Program-made: the position numbers and the translations under genes
Part shown: positions 49,604-59,611 of the stretch, piece after piece
How the letters are laid out: every line of letters starts with the position of its first letter
How positions within the stretch are numbered: position 1 is the first letter of the stretch
The notes under the pieces: model-generated
What the model was told of the DNA's origin: nothing
What the model saw: the letters and a program-made list of their open reading frames with translations, nothing else
Databases searched by the model: none
Source of the DNA: Bradyrhizobium diazoefficiens USDA 110
GTDB taxonomy: Bacteria > Pseudomonadota > Alphaproteobacteria > Rhizobiales > Xanthobacteraceae
Assembly (NCBI RefSeq): GCF_000011365.1
Contig: NC_004463.1
Span: 2,404,001-2,468,000 of the forward strand
Direction of reading: 5' to 3'
DNA: 64,000 bases

Positions 49604-49795
49604 ATGGGCGAAGTTGTTCGACTGGTCACAAGGGCCGAGCGCGAACGAGCGCGTTTGATCCGGGAAGCGCGCGGCATCTGTGACGCCGTCTTTCCACCGA
49701 CCGATCCCGACGGCAAGCAGCCTGTCAGGCCGCGGGTCGACCACCCGGGCGGCGATGCAAAACCCGAGCAGGTTGAAGGAGTTCTCGTGACATGA
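49604..49795 (+). CDS. Small basic protein, 63 residues
   Basis: The sequence starts MGEVVRLVTRAERERARLIREA and contains RGICDAVFPPTDPDGKQP. A charged helix is followed by a proline-rich tail. GGAG before the ATG at 49604 selects this start over 49568. It is cotranscribed with the next gene (ATGA overlap). Function is unknown. Confidence 0.68.
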   Translation: MGEVVRLVTRAERERARLIREARGICDAVFPPTDPDGKQPVRPRVDHPGGDAKPEQVEGVLVT

Positions 49796-50004
49796 TCAAG
49801 ATCATTGCCGTGCTCTGCAGCCTCTCGTCTCCGACAGACTGCCGTGAGCAGATCGTCACGACCTCGGACTTCGCGGACGTGACGATGCAGTCCTGTCTGA
49901 TGGGCGCGCCGCAGCTTGCCGAATGGATGGCGCAGCATCCAGCCGAACGTCTCGCGGCGTGGCGCTGCACGATCGGCAGGCAGGAGGCTCGCAGAGGAGC
50001 GTAG
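49792..50004 (+). CDS. Small conserved protein, 70 residues (two Cys pairs)
   Basis: The sequence starts MIKIIAVLCSLSSPTDCREQ and contains four Cys in the pattern C...C...C...C (SLSSPTDC, QSCLMGAP, WRCTIG). The C(x)nPxxCxE...VTTSDFADVxMQSCLMGAPQLAEWM pattern is one I associate with rhizobial hypothetical proteins. No signal peptide is clear. It is last in the train of small genes. Confidence 0.72.
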   Translation: MIKIIAVLCSLSSPTDCREQIVTTSDFADVTMQSCLMGAPQLAEWMAQHPAERLAAWRCTIGRQEARRGA

Positions 50005-50183
50005 GGTGCGAGTTGTCGAGGCTCGCTGATTGCGTCCGTCACATCAGGAGAAGCGGAGCCGCCACCAGGCGCCGGCCGCCGCGCGCCGGACGGCTTCACG
50101 CCGGATCGTATTGCAAACGCGAGGGTGTACCACTACGCTTTGAACTCGGTAGCCCAAACGTTCCTACGATTGGCCGCGCGTTC

Positions 50184-50981
50184 ATGCCAAAATTTCTTCG
50201 CATCGGAGTCCATTGGTCGAACGTATCGGGGTACACGTCGAAGGCGTGGTGCGTCAGGCGCGTTGGCCCGGTGATTTTCCTGAAATGGGGTGCCGTGGAG
50301 GTCCATGGCACCGGTGCCGGGCGAAAGGTCTACTGGACGCGTCTGCCGCAGGAGAAGACAATTCGTTGCGGCACGGTGCAGCGCGCCCAGGACTATGCCA
50401 AGGCCGCGATCGCGCGGCGGCGGAACCATCGCTACGAGCCGTTGACCGGGCCCATTGCGAACCGGCGCCGGTCGGCCGGCGGAAGCGCCGAGCCCAAACA
50501 GGCGCTCGCCACCATCCTGATCGTCGATATCGTCGGCTCCACCGCAAAGGCCGCGAAGCTGGGCGATGCGCGCTGGACCAAGATCATGGGCCACTATTAC
50601 GCGGCCGTCCGCAAGGAGCTGAAGACCTCGCGCGGCAAGGAAGTCGTGACGACGGGGGACGGCGTGCTCGCGACGTTCAAGGCGCCGGCGGCCGGCGTCA
50701 GTTGCGCGACCGCGATCCGCGAAGCCGTGCGTACGCTGGGCCTCGATGTCAGGGTGGGGCTGCATGCCGGCGAGTACACGGTGAGCGGCGGCGAAATGGT
50801 CGGGCTCGCCTTCCACATCGGCACCCGCGTCGCCGCCAAAGCGCGCGCCGGCGAGGTTCTGGTGTCGAGCGCGGTCAAGGACCTGATGAAGACGCAGTCA
50901 ACGTTCAGCTTCAGGGATCACGGTGTGCATCAGCTCAAGGGCGTGCCGGAGCGGTGGCGGCTCTATCGGGTGGAGGGGTAG
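50184..50981 (+). CDS. Class III adenylate cyclase with WGR-like N-terminal domain
   Basis: A 265-residue protein. The N-terminal 90 residues (SKAWCVRRVGPVIFLKWGAVEVHGTG) resemble a WGR domain, with W35-G36 but Ala in place of the usual Arg. A linker of basic residues leads to a compact cyclase domain (about 105-265) with metal aspartates D115 (LIVDIVGSTAK) and D159 (TTGDGVLATF), and AFHIGTRVAAKARAGEVLVSS. The start is the ATG at 50184 because the upstream part of the open frame has no family match. The 180-base gap after the small-gene train holds no other gene. Confidence 0.8.
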   Translation: MPKFLRIGVHWSNVSGYTSKAWCVRRVGPVIFLKWGAVEVHGTGAGRKVYWTRLPQEKTIRCGTVQRAQDYAKAAIARRRNHRYEPLTGPIANRRRSAGGSAEPKQALATILIVDIVGSTAKAAKLGDARWTKIMGHYYAAVRKELKTSRGKEVVTTGDGVLATFKAPAAGVSCATAIREAVRTLGLDVRVGLHAGEYTVSGGEMVGLAFHIGTRVAAKARAGEVLVSSAVKDLMKTQSTFSFRDHGVHQLKGVPERWRLYRVEG

Positions 50982-51037
50982 GTACCTCCGGCTCGCAAAC
51001 CCTGACCTCGCCTTGAAGATCAAGCGACCTCCGTTGC

Positions 51038-52309
51038 TCACTCGGTCGCCTCCATGTGGTTTCGGTCCACCACCCGCAGCGTCCTCCGCACCATGCCGTC
51101 GACAATTGCCGTCGACTCGCTTGGACGCAGATAGATCGCCGTGGACTTGAGCAGCCATGGCAACACCGCCTGCTCAAGCCGCTCCTCATAGGCGAGGCGC
51201 ATCATGTCGAATGCCTGCAGGCCGGGCCCTGCCAGAATGACATGGTGTGGGCGCAGCACGGATATCGTTGCCGCGACCGCCTCGGCAAGCGCGCGACCTG
51301 CCTGCTGGAAGAGGTTCTCGAGGCGCGGATCGCCGCCCAGCGCCCGCTCGCGCAGCAGAGCCATCTGCGCCTCGGACGGCTGCTGCGAGTCCGCAGGCGG
51401 CAGGTCGAGAAAGGTGCGGGCGTCGCGGTAGAGCGCATAGTCGGCAAGATAGGCCTCGATACAGCCGCGCTGGCCGCAGCGGCATTGCGGACCGTCCGGC
51501 GCCAGCTTGACATGGCCGATCTCGCTGCCGGCGCCCCAGTGCGCTTCGCCATCGGCGACAACGCCCATCCCGATGCCGTGACCGACCATGATCGTGGCCG
51601 AGAGGCCCTCCGCCAGCGCCGGTTCGGCGGCCGTGAGGGCGAGCGCAACTGCGACGGCGTCGTTCGCCATCACGACCTCGACCCCGAACGCCTGACGTAT
51701 CGGCGTCGCCAGATCGACGTCGGTGATCGACAGCGCCGGGCTCCACAGCGTCCGGCCGGTATCGGCGTTCACGATACCCTGCAGCGCAAGCCCGATTCCC
51801 AACAGCTGATGGCGCGGCGTCGCCGTCGCATCAAGCATCGCATTGATCTGCGCGATGACCAGATCGCGCAGTGCGCCTGCATCGAGAGCGCGCGTCGGGA
51901 GAGCTAGTCGCGACTGCGCCAGGCCAGAGCCTCCGAAATCGGCGATCAGCGTCTCAATCAGGTTCATGCGTACGGAGACCGCGATGATGCGCCCGAACTC
52001 CGGGTTCAAGGTCAGCAGCACGACCGGCCGGCCACGGCGGCGGCCATTCAGCCCGTCCGCATCCTCGTCGTCGGTATCGTCGGACCATGACGTTGCCGCT
52101 GTCTCGGTCTCGCACAACAACTCTTCCGCCATCAGTCTCGACGTCAGACCGGAAACGGCGGGGAAGCTCAGTCCCGTGCTCCGGGCGAGCGCCACCCGGG
52201 GCAATGGCCCCTGGCGTCGCAAGAGTTCGACGAGGCGGCCGCGGTTCGACCCGCGGGCCAGGCTGGAAACGCGTCGCGGTGGCTCAATCTGGTCAACCAT
52301 GCTGTCCAT
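51038..52309 (-). CDS. ROK family transcriptional regulator
   Basis: A 423-residue regulator. An N-terminal winged HTH (LVELLRRQGPLPRVALARSTGLSFPAVSGLTSRLM) is followed by a ROK sugar-kinase-like domain with the zinc motif GHVKLAPDGPQCRCGQRGCIEAY (Cys-x-Cys-Gly-x-x-x-Cys). The DxGxT phosphate loop is altered to DFGGS, so kinase activity is doubtful. It is divergent from a sugar ABC importer and probably senses its sugar. A start at 52300 (MVDQ) is also possible. Confidence 0.9.
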   Translation of the reverse strand: MDSMVDQIEPPRRVSSLARGSNRGRLVELLRRQGPLPRVALARSTGLSFPAVSGLTSRLMAEELLCETETAATSWSDDTDDEDADGLNGRRRGRPVVLLTLNPEFGRIIAVSVRMNLIETLIADFGGSGLAQSRLALPTRALDAGALRDLVIAQINAMLDATATPRHQLLGIGLALQGIVNADTGRTLWSPALSITDVDLATPIRQAFGVEVVMANDAVAVALALTAAEPALAEGLSATIMVGHGIGMGVVADGEAHWGAGSEIGHVKLAPDGPQCRCGQRGCIEAYLADYALYRDARTFLDLPPADSQQPSEAQMALLRERALGGDPRLENLFQQAGRALAEAVAATISVLRPHHVILAGPGLQAFDMMRLAYEERLEQAVLPWLLKSTAIYLRPSESTAIVDGMVRRTLRVVDRNHMEATE

Positions 52310-52557
52310 TTAATTCTGTTAGTGAATTTAATAGGTGCGTGTCTCGGTAGTGTTGTTGAAAAAGCACAGCCAAAGGGAGTCGTTATGCGTCATATTTACT
52401 ATTATAATACCCCATGTACTATCTAAACTCGAAGAGTGAGCAAGTGCATCCTGATTTTTCTGTTTTGCTCTGCGACATTTCTTCGCTGTGTGAATAAAAT
52501 AAGGCGCAAAAAGCGCCGTGAAGTCGCCTGATGCGGGGCGACCAAAGGGAGGTGCAC
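52310..52557. promoter_or_regulatory. AT-rich divergent control region, ROK/sugar ABC
   Basis: This 248-base region is markedly AT-rich for this genome. AATTC (52312-52316) and GAATT (52324-52328) form an inverted repeat around seven bases, right at the ROK start, and suit a ROK operator. A perfect -10 hexamer TATAAT lies at 52403-52408 on the plus strand. I could not fix a good -35. GGGAGG precedes the binding-protein ATG. Confidence 0.5.
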
Positions 52558-53520
52558 ATGAACGGATCAAGGACGAAATTGATAGTGCCGCTGCTCGCGG
52601 CCGCCGCGCTCGCGATGACCGCGGGAATGGCGCAGGCGCAGCAGAAAAAGACCATCGCGCTGGTTACCAATGTCGCGGCCGATTTCTGGACCATCGCCGG
52701 GCGCGGGCTCGAAAAGGCGCAGAAGGAGCACCCGGACTACAATATCGAATTGATCGTCACCAACGAAGGCACGGCGGCGGGCCAGCGGCGCGAGCTGGAC
52801 GACCTCCTGGTGCGCGGTGTCGCCGGCATCTCCATCTCGGTGGACGACGCGCCGCACGCAACCGAACAGCTCAACAAGGTTGCGGCCAAGACCGTCTTGA
52901 TCACGACGGACAGCGACGCGCCGCAGAGCAATCGCCTCGCCTATATCGGCACCGACAACGTCGCGGCCGGGCGGCAGGCCGGCGAGGAGATCAAGAAGGC
53001 GTTGCCGAACGGCGGCAAGATCGCGCTGTTTGTCGGCACGATGGACGCGGACAACGCCCGCGAGCGGGTGCAAGGCATCAAGGAAGCGATCGCCGGCACC
53101 AAGGTCGAGCTGGTCGACGTGTTCACCGACCAGGTGGACTTCGCCAAGGCCAAGGCGAACATGGAGAACGTGCTCGTCAAATATCCCGACATCGCACTGC
53201 TGTCCGGCCTTTGGAGCTACGAGACACCGCTGATCTATGACGCGGTCAAGGCGGCGGGCAAGGCCGGCAAGGTGAAGATCGTCGGCTTCGACGAGGACCA
53301 GCGCACGCTGCGGGGCGTTTCCGACGGCACGATCGAGTCGACGGTGGTGCAGCAGCCGTACGAGTTCGGCTATCTCTCCGCCACCAACATCATCAAGACG
53401 CTGAACGGGGACAAGTCCTGGATCCCGGCGGGCGGCAAGCTGATCGTACCGACCAAGGTGATCAGCAAGTCCAACGTCGCGGAGTTCACCGCAGATCTGA
53501 AGGCCCTGCTGAAGAAGTAA
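52558..53520 (+). CDS. Sugar ABC transporter substrate-binding protein (RbsB-like)
   Basis: A 320-residue periplasmic binding protein of the ribose/galactose class. A signal peptide (LIVPLLAAAALAMTAGMAQA) precedes KKTIALVTNVAADFWTIAGRGLEKAQKEHPDYNIELIVTNEG. The hinge is KVKIVGFDEDQRTLRGVSDGTIESTVVQQPYEFG. It delivers a sugar or polyol to the ATPase/permease pair that follows. A strong stem-loop separates it from the ATPase gene. Confidence 0.92.
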   Translation: MNGSRTKLIVPLLAAAALAMTAGMAQAQQKKTIALVTNVAADFWTIAGRGLEKAQKEHPDYNIELIVTNEGTAAGQRRELDDLLVRGVAGISISVDDAPHATEQLNKVAAKTVLITTDSDAPQSNRLAYIGTDNVAAGRQAGEEIKKALPNGGKIALFVGTMDADNARERVQGIKEAIAGTKVELVDVFTDQVDFAKAKANMENVLVKYPDIALLSGLWSYETPLIYDAVKAAGKAGKVKIVGFDEDQRTLRGVSDGTIESTVVQQPYEFGYLSATNIIKTLNGDKSWIPAGGKLIVPTKVISKSNVAEFTADLKALLKK

Positions 53521-53534
53521 GTAGCACCGCCTTT

Positions 53535-53566
53535 CGACGCCCGGCTGGCACTGCCGCCGGGCGTCG
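53535..53566 (+). terminator. Intra-operon stem-loop after binding-protein gene
   Basis: Perfect 11-base arms (53535-53545 and 53556-53566) with a 10-base loop sit just after the binding-protein stop, and the ATPase ribosome binding site follows at once. Such hairpins usually protect the upstream mRNA and raise binding-protein yield over the ATPase. No T-run is present. Confidence 0.6.
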
Positions 53567-53581
53567 TGCGGGAGGAGATGA

Positions 53582-55104
<1,523 letters not shown>

Positions 55105-55108
<4 letters not shown>

Positions 55109-56163
55109 TCAAGAAGGAACTCGGCCTGGGCCTGCTGCTCGTGGTGATTTCCGCCATCACGGGCCTGATCAATCCGGCCTTCCTGTCGCTGGTGAACCTG
55201 CTGAACATGGCCAATCTGATTGGCCTGTTCGGTGTGTTTGCGCTGGGCGAGGGGCTCGTGATCATCACCGGCGGCATCGACCTTTCGCTCGGCTCGATGT
55301 TCGCGCTGCTCGGCGTCATCTTCATCGATCTTCTGACGACTCATCAGGTTCATTGGCCGCTGGCGCTGCTGGCCGTGTTGCTGGGCGGGCTCGTGCTGGG
55401 CGCCATTCAGGGTCTTCTCGTCACCCGGCTGAAGATGCAGCCCTTCATCGTGACGCTGTGCGGGTTGCTGATCTATCGCGGCGCCGCGCGCTACTATACG
55501 AGCGACTCGACGCGCGGCTTCGGCTACGGCGACGAGGCCGGGACACTGAGCAACATTGCCTCCGGCAACTTGGCGGGCATCCCGAACACCTTCATCCTTT
55601 TGATCGTCCTTGCGCTCGTCCTCGGCGTGCTGCTGCATCGCTCGGTCTACGGGCGCTGGCTTTATGCCGTCGGCAAGAACGAGGAAGCGGCGCGCTTCTC
55701 GGGCATCAACACGAATCTCGTGATCGCAACCGCCTATATCATCAGCGGTGGGCTGGCCGGCGTTTCAACAGTCCTGTTCGTGTTCTACACGAACTCGGTG
55801 TCTCCGAGCTCCTTCGGCAATTTCTATGAGCTCTACGCGATCGCAGCTGCCGTCCTGGGCGGGTGCAGCCTGCGCGGCGGCGAGGGCTCCATTCTCGGTA
55901 TCGTGCTGGGGACTGCGCTGCTACAGGTGCTGCAGAACCTCGTGAATATCCTGGGCATCCCCAATTCCTTGAACTTCGCGGTGATGGGGACCGTGATTCT
56001 GATCGGCGTGCTGGCGGATCAGCAATTGCAGGCGCGCCGGCGGCGCAGGCAGGCCCTCGCGGGCCTCGCTCGCACGGCGCCGAAATCGACACCGTTGCAA
56101 GGACAAGGCGCGTCACCGCGCGCCGCGGATGCCTTGCCGGTGAGAACGAGTGATCAAGCATGA
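55105..56163 (+). CDS. Sugar ABC transporter permease (RbsC-like)
   Basis: A 352-residue membrane permease with about eight hydrophobic segments and the family motifs ITGGIDLSLGSMFAL and GRWLYAVGKNEEAARFSGI. The C-terminus has a basic, Ala/Pro-rich extension of about 45 residues beyond the last helix. It completes the importer and overlaps the ATPase gene by four bases. Confidence 0.93.
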
Positions 56164-56300
56164 CGAATCCACGCTCCAGTTGACACAAGGCCGCTTCGTC
56201 GGCGGCCGCTGGGGGAGGGAGTGCGTTCCTGGCTCGAGGGCTTTGGGCCGGAACGTGAGGCAAAACAAGCAAAGCCTGAGACGGCGGGAGGACGAGTAAG

Positions 56301-57647
56301 ATGTTGCGCAGGTTTGTAAACACCGCACGAGTGTGCAGTGTGGGGATTGCTTTCTCGTCGCTGCTGGGCGGCGCGGTGCATGCGGCCGATTTTTCGACGA
56401 AAGCTGCACCTGTTCCTTATGCTGCCGACGATTTCTGGACGAGACCGTATCTATTCGGCGATCTCGGCAGGACGAAGCTGAAGGAGCAGGGCATCGAGCT
56501 GGGCCTGACGCTGGGTAACGAATCTGTCGGCAACGTCACGGGTGGAAGCAGGAACACCGCAGCCAACGCCGGTCAGCTGTGGTTCGGCGCGAAGCTCGAT
56601 ATGGGGAAGCTCGCGGGCATCCCCGGCGGCACGGTCGGTCTGACGCTGGTCGACCGCTTCGGCAAGAATCTGAACACCGAAGCGGACATTCCCGCCTTGC
56701 AGCTGACCAACGAGGTGTTTGGCCGCGGCAATATTCTGCGCCTGACACAACTCTACTACTCGCAGAAGCTTTTCGATGACCGCCTCGAACTCAAGGGCGG
56801 CCGTCTTCCGGTCGGCTCCGACTTCTTCTTCGGCCTGTGCGAGTTCATCAACCTGACCTTCTGCGGCGGCCAGCCCGGCAACATCCAGGGTGGCTACATC
56901 TACAACTGGCCGGTGAGCCAATGGGCCGGTGTTGTCCATTACAAGCTGGCGCCGGAATTCACGATTTCGGTCGGCGTCTACGATGCCAATCCGAATTATC
57001 TGACGACGTCAGACCCTGCCATCTACTTCCTGCCGGGCATCCCCGCCTCAAGCCGCGCCAGCGGCGTGATGGTGCCGGTGGAGTTGGTCTGGGCGCCGTC
57101 GGGGCCGCTGAACGGGACCTGGAGATTGGGCGGCTGGTATGACAGCGCATCGACCATTGATGGTGGCCTTCCCGGGGTCATCTCAACCATCCCCGGCATT
57201 GGAGGCGTCCCGGATCAAAATCTCGGGGATCAACGCGGGCGCTACGGCGTCTACGAGTCCATCCTTCAACGCTTGACCGTCGACGGTCCGGGCGCGCAGG
57301 GCTGGTACACTTTCCTCAACACGACCGTTGCCGATCACCGGACGTCGTATCAGGACTACCAGATCGCCCTGGGCTTCCGGCATACCGGAACGTTTAGCTG
57401 GCGTCCCCAGGACGAAGTCGGCTTCGCGGTGGGCACGACCCACGTGAACTCGGCTGCCCTCAGCCCCAACGCCGGCGGCAACGAAGTTCCGATCGAAGTC
57501 TGGTACGGATGGCAGGCGACCGGCTGGCTGAACCTCAAGTTCGACGCGCAGTATGTGATCAATCCCGGCGGGCGTGGGTATAACGCCGTGGGCGTGAAGA
57601 CGGACAATGCCGTGGTTCTTGGTATGCGCACCGAGGTCCACTTCTGA
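56301..57647 (+). CDS. Carbohydrate porin, OprB family
   Basis: A 448-residue outer-membrane beta-barrel. A signal peptide ends near GGAVHA|ADF. OprB motifs include ELKGGRLPVGSDF, TFCGGQPGNIQGGYIYNWPVSQWAG and the terminal barrel strand NAVVLGMRTEVHF with aromatic end residue. It would pass sugars into the periplasm for the adjacent binding protein. A gap of 137 bases separates it from the permease, so it may share the operon or have its own promoter. Confidence 0.9.
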   Translation: MLRRFVNTARVCSVGIAFSSLLGGAVHAADFSTKAAPVPYAADDFWTRPYLFGDLGRTKLKEQGIELGLTLGNESVGNVTGGSRNTAANAGQLWFGAKLDMGKLAGIPGGTVGLTLVDRFGKNLNTEADIPALQLTNEVFGRGNILRLTQLYYSQKLFDDRLELKGGRLPVGSDFFFGLCEFINLTFCGGQPGNIQGGYIYNWPVSQWAGVVHYKLAPEFTISVGVYDANPNYLTTSDPAIYFLPGIPASSRASGVMVPVELVWAPSGPLNGTWRLGGWYDSASTIDGGLPGVISTIPGIGGVPDQNLGDQRGRYGVYESILQRLTVDGPGAQGWYTFLNTTVADHRTSYQDYQIALGFRHTGTFSWRPQDEVGFAVGTTHVNSAALSPNAGGNEVPIEVWYGWQATGWLNLKFDAQYVINPGGRGYNAVGVKTDNAVVLGMRTEVHF

Positions 57648-57699
57648 TTCACGGCAACCTGCCCGGATCAGGACATCGAGCGAGCCGGCAGTGAGAGGT

Positions 57700-57721
57700 G
57701 CATGCCCCCATCGGGGCATGC
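57700..57721. terminator. Hairpin after the porin gene
   Basis: Nine-base arms (57700-57708 and 57713-57721) with a 4-base loop lie between the porin gene and the convergent isochorismatase-like gene. It probably terminates the sugar operon. Confidence 0.62.
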
Positions 57722-57768
57722 CCGGAAGTCACCGTTCCAGATCGAGGATCCTCATCACCCGGTTCAGC

Positions 57769-58425
57769 TCAGCCCGCGCGTTTCGGTACCGGAGTGTTGA
57801 GCAGCTGCTGCTCCCACAGGAACGCGATGCCGCTCCCGCCGGCATGCTGCAGGATCACCTCCGTCAGCTTGACGGCTTGATCGGCCCTGGCCCAGTCGCG
57901 CTGCCATTCGGCCGCCACAGCCAGCCAAGTCATCATGTTGGCGCCAGCCGTAATCATGCGCTGGATGGCGACCTCGTGGGCCTCGACCGAAACGGCGCCG
58001 GACGCATCTGTGACCACAGTGACGTCCCAGCCTTCGCCGAGGGCCTGGATCGTCGGCATCGCGACGCATATCTCGGTCCACAGACCGGCGATGATCAGCT
58101 GCTTGCGGCTCGTGGCCTTGACCGCGTCCACCACCTTCTTATCCTGCCAGGTGTTGATGAACGTCCGGTCGATCACCTCCTGTCCGGGGAACACTTCGGT
58201 GATCTGGGGGAAGAGCAGGCCACCCCGCTCGGCAATCACGCTCGTCAGGATCGTGGGGACACCGAAGGCCTTTGCCGCCTTCGCGAGAGCTGCCGTGTTG
58301 TTGATCACCATCTGCGGTTCGTGGCTGTTCACGTTCGCAAGCTGGTAGGGCTGGTGGTCGATCAGGACGAGCACTGAGTCTTCGGGACGAAGAAGCGAAG
58401 CAAGGCCGTTACGAAGTTTCATCAT
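57769..58425 (-). CDS. Isochorismatase-family hydrolase (YcaC-like)
   Basis: A 218-residue cysteine hydrolase. The catalytic Asp lies in VLVLIDHQPYQLANV and the catalytic Cys in LIIAGLWTEICVAMPTIQALG. TSVIAERGG carries the conserved cis-peptide region. The closest recalled relative is YcaC, a hydrolase of unknown substrate, and not a true isochorismatase. It is divergent from a LysR gene. Confidence 0.88.
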   Translation of the reverse strand: MMKLRNGLASLLRPEDSVLVLIDHQPYQLANVNSHEPQMVINNTAALAKAAKAFGVPTILTSVIAERGGLLFPQITEVFPGQEVIDRTFINTWQDKKVVDAVKATSRKQLIIAGLWTEICVAMPTIQALGEGWDVTVVTDASGAVSVEAHEVAIQRMITAGANMMTWLAVAAEWQRDWARADQAVKLTEVILQHAGGSGIAFLWEQQLLNTPVPKRAG

Positions 58426-58440
58426 GACATCCTTTGTTGC

Positions 58441-58542
58441 CGTTCAATGCGGCATCGGTTTTAGGGAGATGCTCGCCAAAGGCGGGCCACCTGCAGGGCT
58501 TATTGCCGTTCCCGCGTTCGATGCGGTAGTACCGTTTTGAGG
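58441..58542. promoter_or_regulatory. Repeated elements in LysR/isochorismatase promoter
   Basis: Two imperfect direct copies, CGTTCAATGCGGCA (58441) and CGTTCGATGCGGTA (58515), lie 74 bases apart in the 133-base divergent region. The second continues into the 11-base inverted repeat CGGTAGTACCG (58524-58534). This suits a LysR operator pair. The call is tentative. Confidence 0.4.
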
Positions 58543-58558
58543 CAAGCTGTGTCGCGAA

Positions 58559-59449
58559 ATGAGGAACGCCAAAGTGGACATCGAGGAGCTGCGGACATTC
58601 GTAGAAGTTGCTGATGCTGGCGGAGTTTCGCCTGCTGCGCTCCGGCTCGGCGTCTCCAAGTCAATCGTCAGCCGACGGCTCTTGCGGCTTGAATCGGAAC
58701 TTGGTGTCCAGCTTCTTGCACGAACCACCCGCGGCGCCGCTCTAACGGAAGCTGGGGTGACGTTCCGAGACTATGCTGCCAGAGTCTGCACCGAGATCGA
58801 CGTAGCCAAAGAGACGATCCTGCCTGCCGGCGAGCTTCGTGGACGCTTGCGAGTTGCTGTGCCGCTGTCCTTCGGCTCGAACTACTTCGCCCCCATGATG
58901 GCGGAAATGGCGCGACGACACCCTCAGCTCCAAATCCACACCTGCTACAGTGACCAATTCGTCGATCTCATCGCAGGAGGTTATGACTGCGCGATTCGGA
59001 TTGGCTATCTTCAAGACTCCAATTTGATCGCCAAGCGCGTCGGACCGATCTACGGCAAGTTCGTTGCGAGTCCTGGCTACGTCAAAGAGCACGGGTCGCC
59101 TGAGACACCCGAGGAACTCGTCGCCCATCAAGCGCTCATGCAGGGCACCGAAACTTGGCAGCTCATGGACGGCGACAAGATCATCACGGTTCGTCCACAG
59201 GGTCGCTTCAAGGCTGACAACGGCACTGCTCTGGCGGCCGCCGCAGCAGCAGGGCTCGGGATTGCCTACCTCCCCGATTTCCTCACCAATGAATTGCTGG
59301 CATCGGGTGCGCTTGTTTCCGTCATGACCCGTCATCCACCACCTCCGGCGGGTGCCTATGTCATCCGCCCGCCAGGCCAGCATCCCGCGCGGAAGATCCG
59401 GGTCCTCACGGAATTGCTGATCGAGCATTGCAATCCGGTCTCGGGATAA
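58559..59449 (+). CDS. LysR family transcriptional regulator
   Basis: A 296-residue regulator. The HTH is EELRTFVEVADAGGVSPAALRLGVSKSIVSRRLLRLE, and the effector domain starts with RLRVAVPLSFGSNYFAPMMAEMARRHPQLQIHT. It likely controls the divergent isochorismatase-like gene. Confidence 0.9.
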   Translation: MRNAKVDIEELRTFVEVADAGGVSPAALRLGVSKSIVSRRLLRLESELGVQLLARTTRGAALTEAGVTFRDYAARVCTEIDVAKETILPAGELRGRLRVAVPLSFGSNYFAPMMAEMARRHPQLQIHTCYSDQFVDLIAGGYDCAIRIGYLQDSNLIAKRVGPIYGKFVASPGYVKEHGSPETPEELVAHQALMQGTETWQLMDGDKIITVRPQGRFKADNGTALAAAAAAGLGIAYLPDFLTNELLASGALVSVMTRHPPPPAGAYVIRPPGQHPARKIRVLTELLIEHCNPVSG

Positions 59450-59611
59450 CGATCAGCTTCGCCTTCACGGCAAAACGACCCGCGGACCTCACGCAGAGCA
59501 GCCCAGCTCGGAACGCGATCTCTCGATATCCCGCAATAGTCCTGCAGGCCATCGTAGCCCTTCTACCCGCGGCGAGAATGCCGTAGGAAATGGCAGCGAC
59601 GAGGATTGGAC

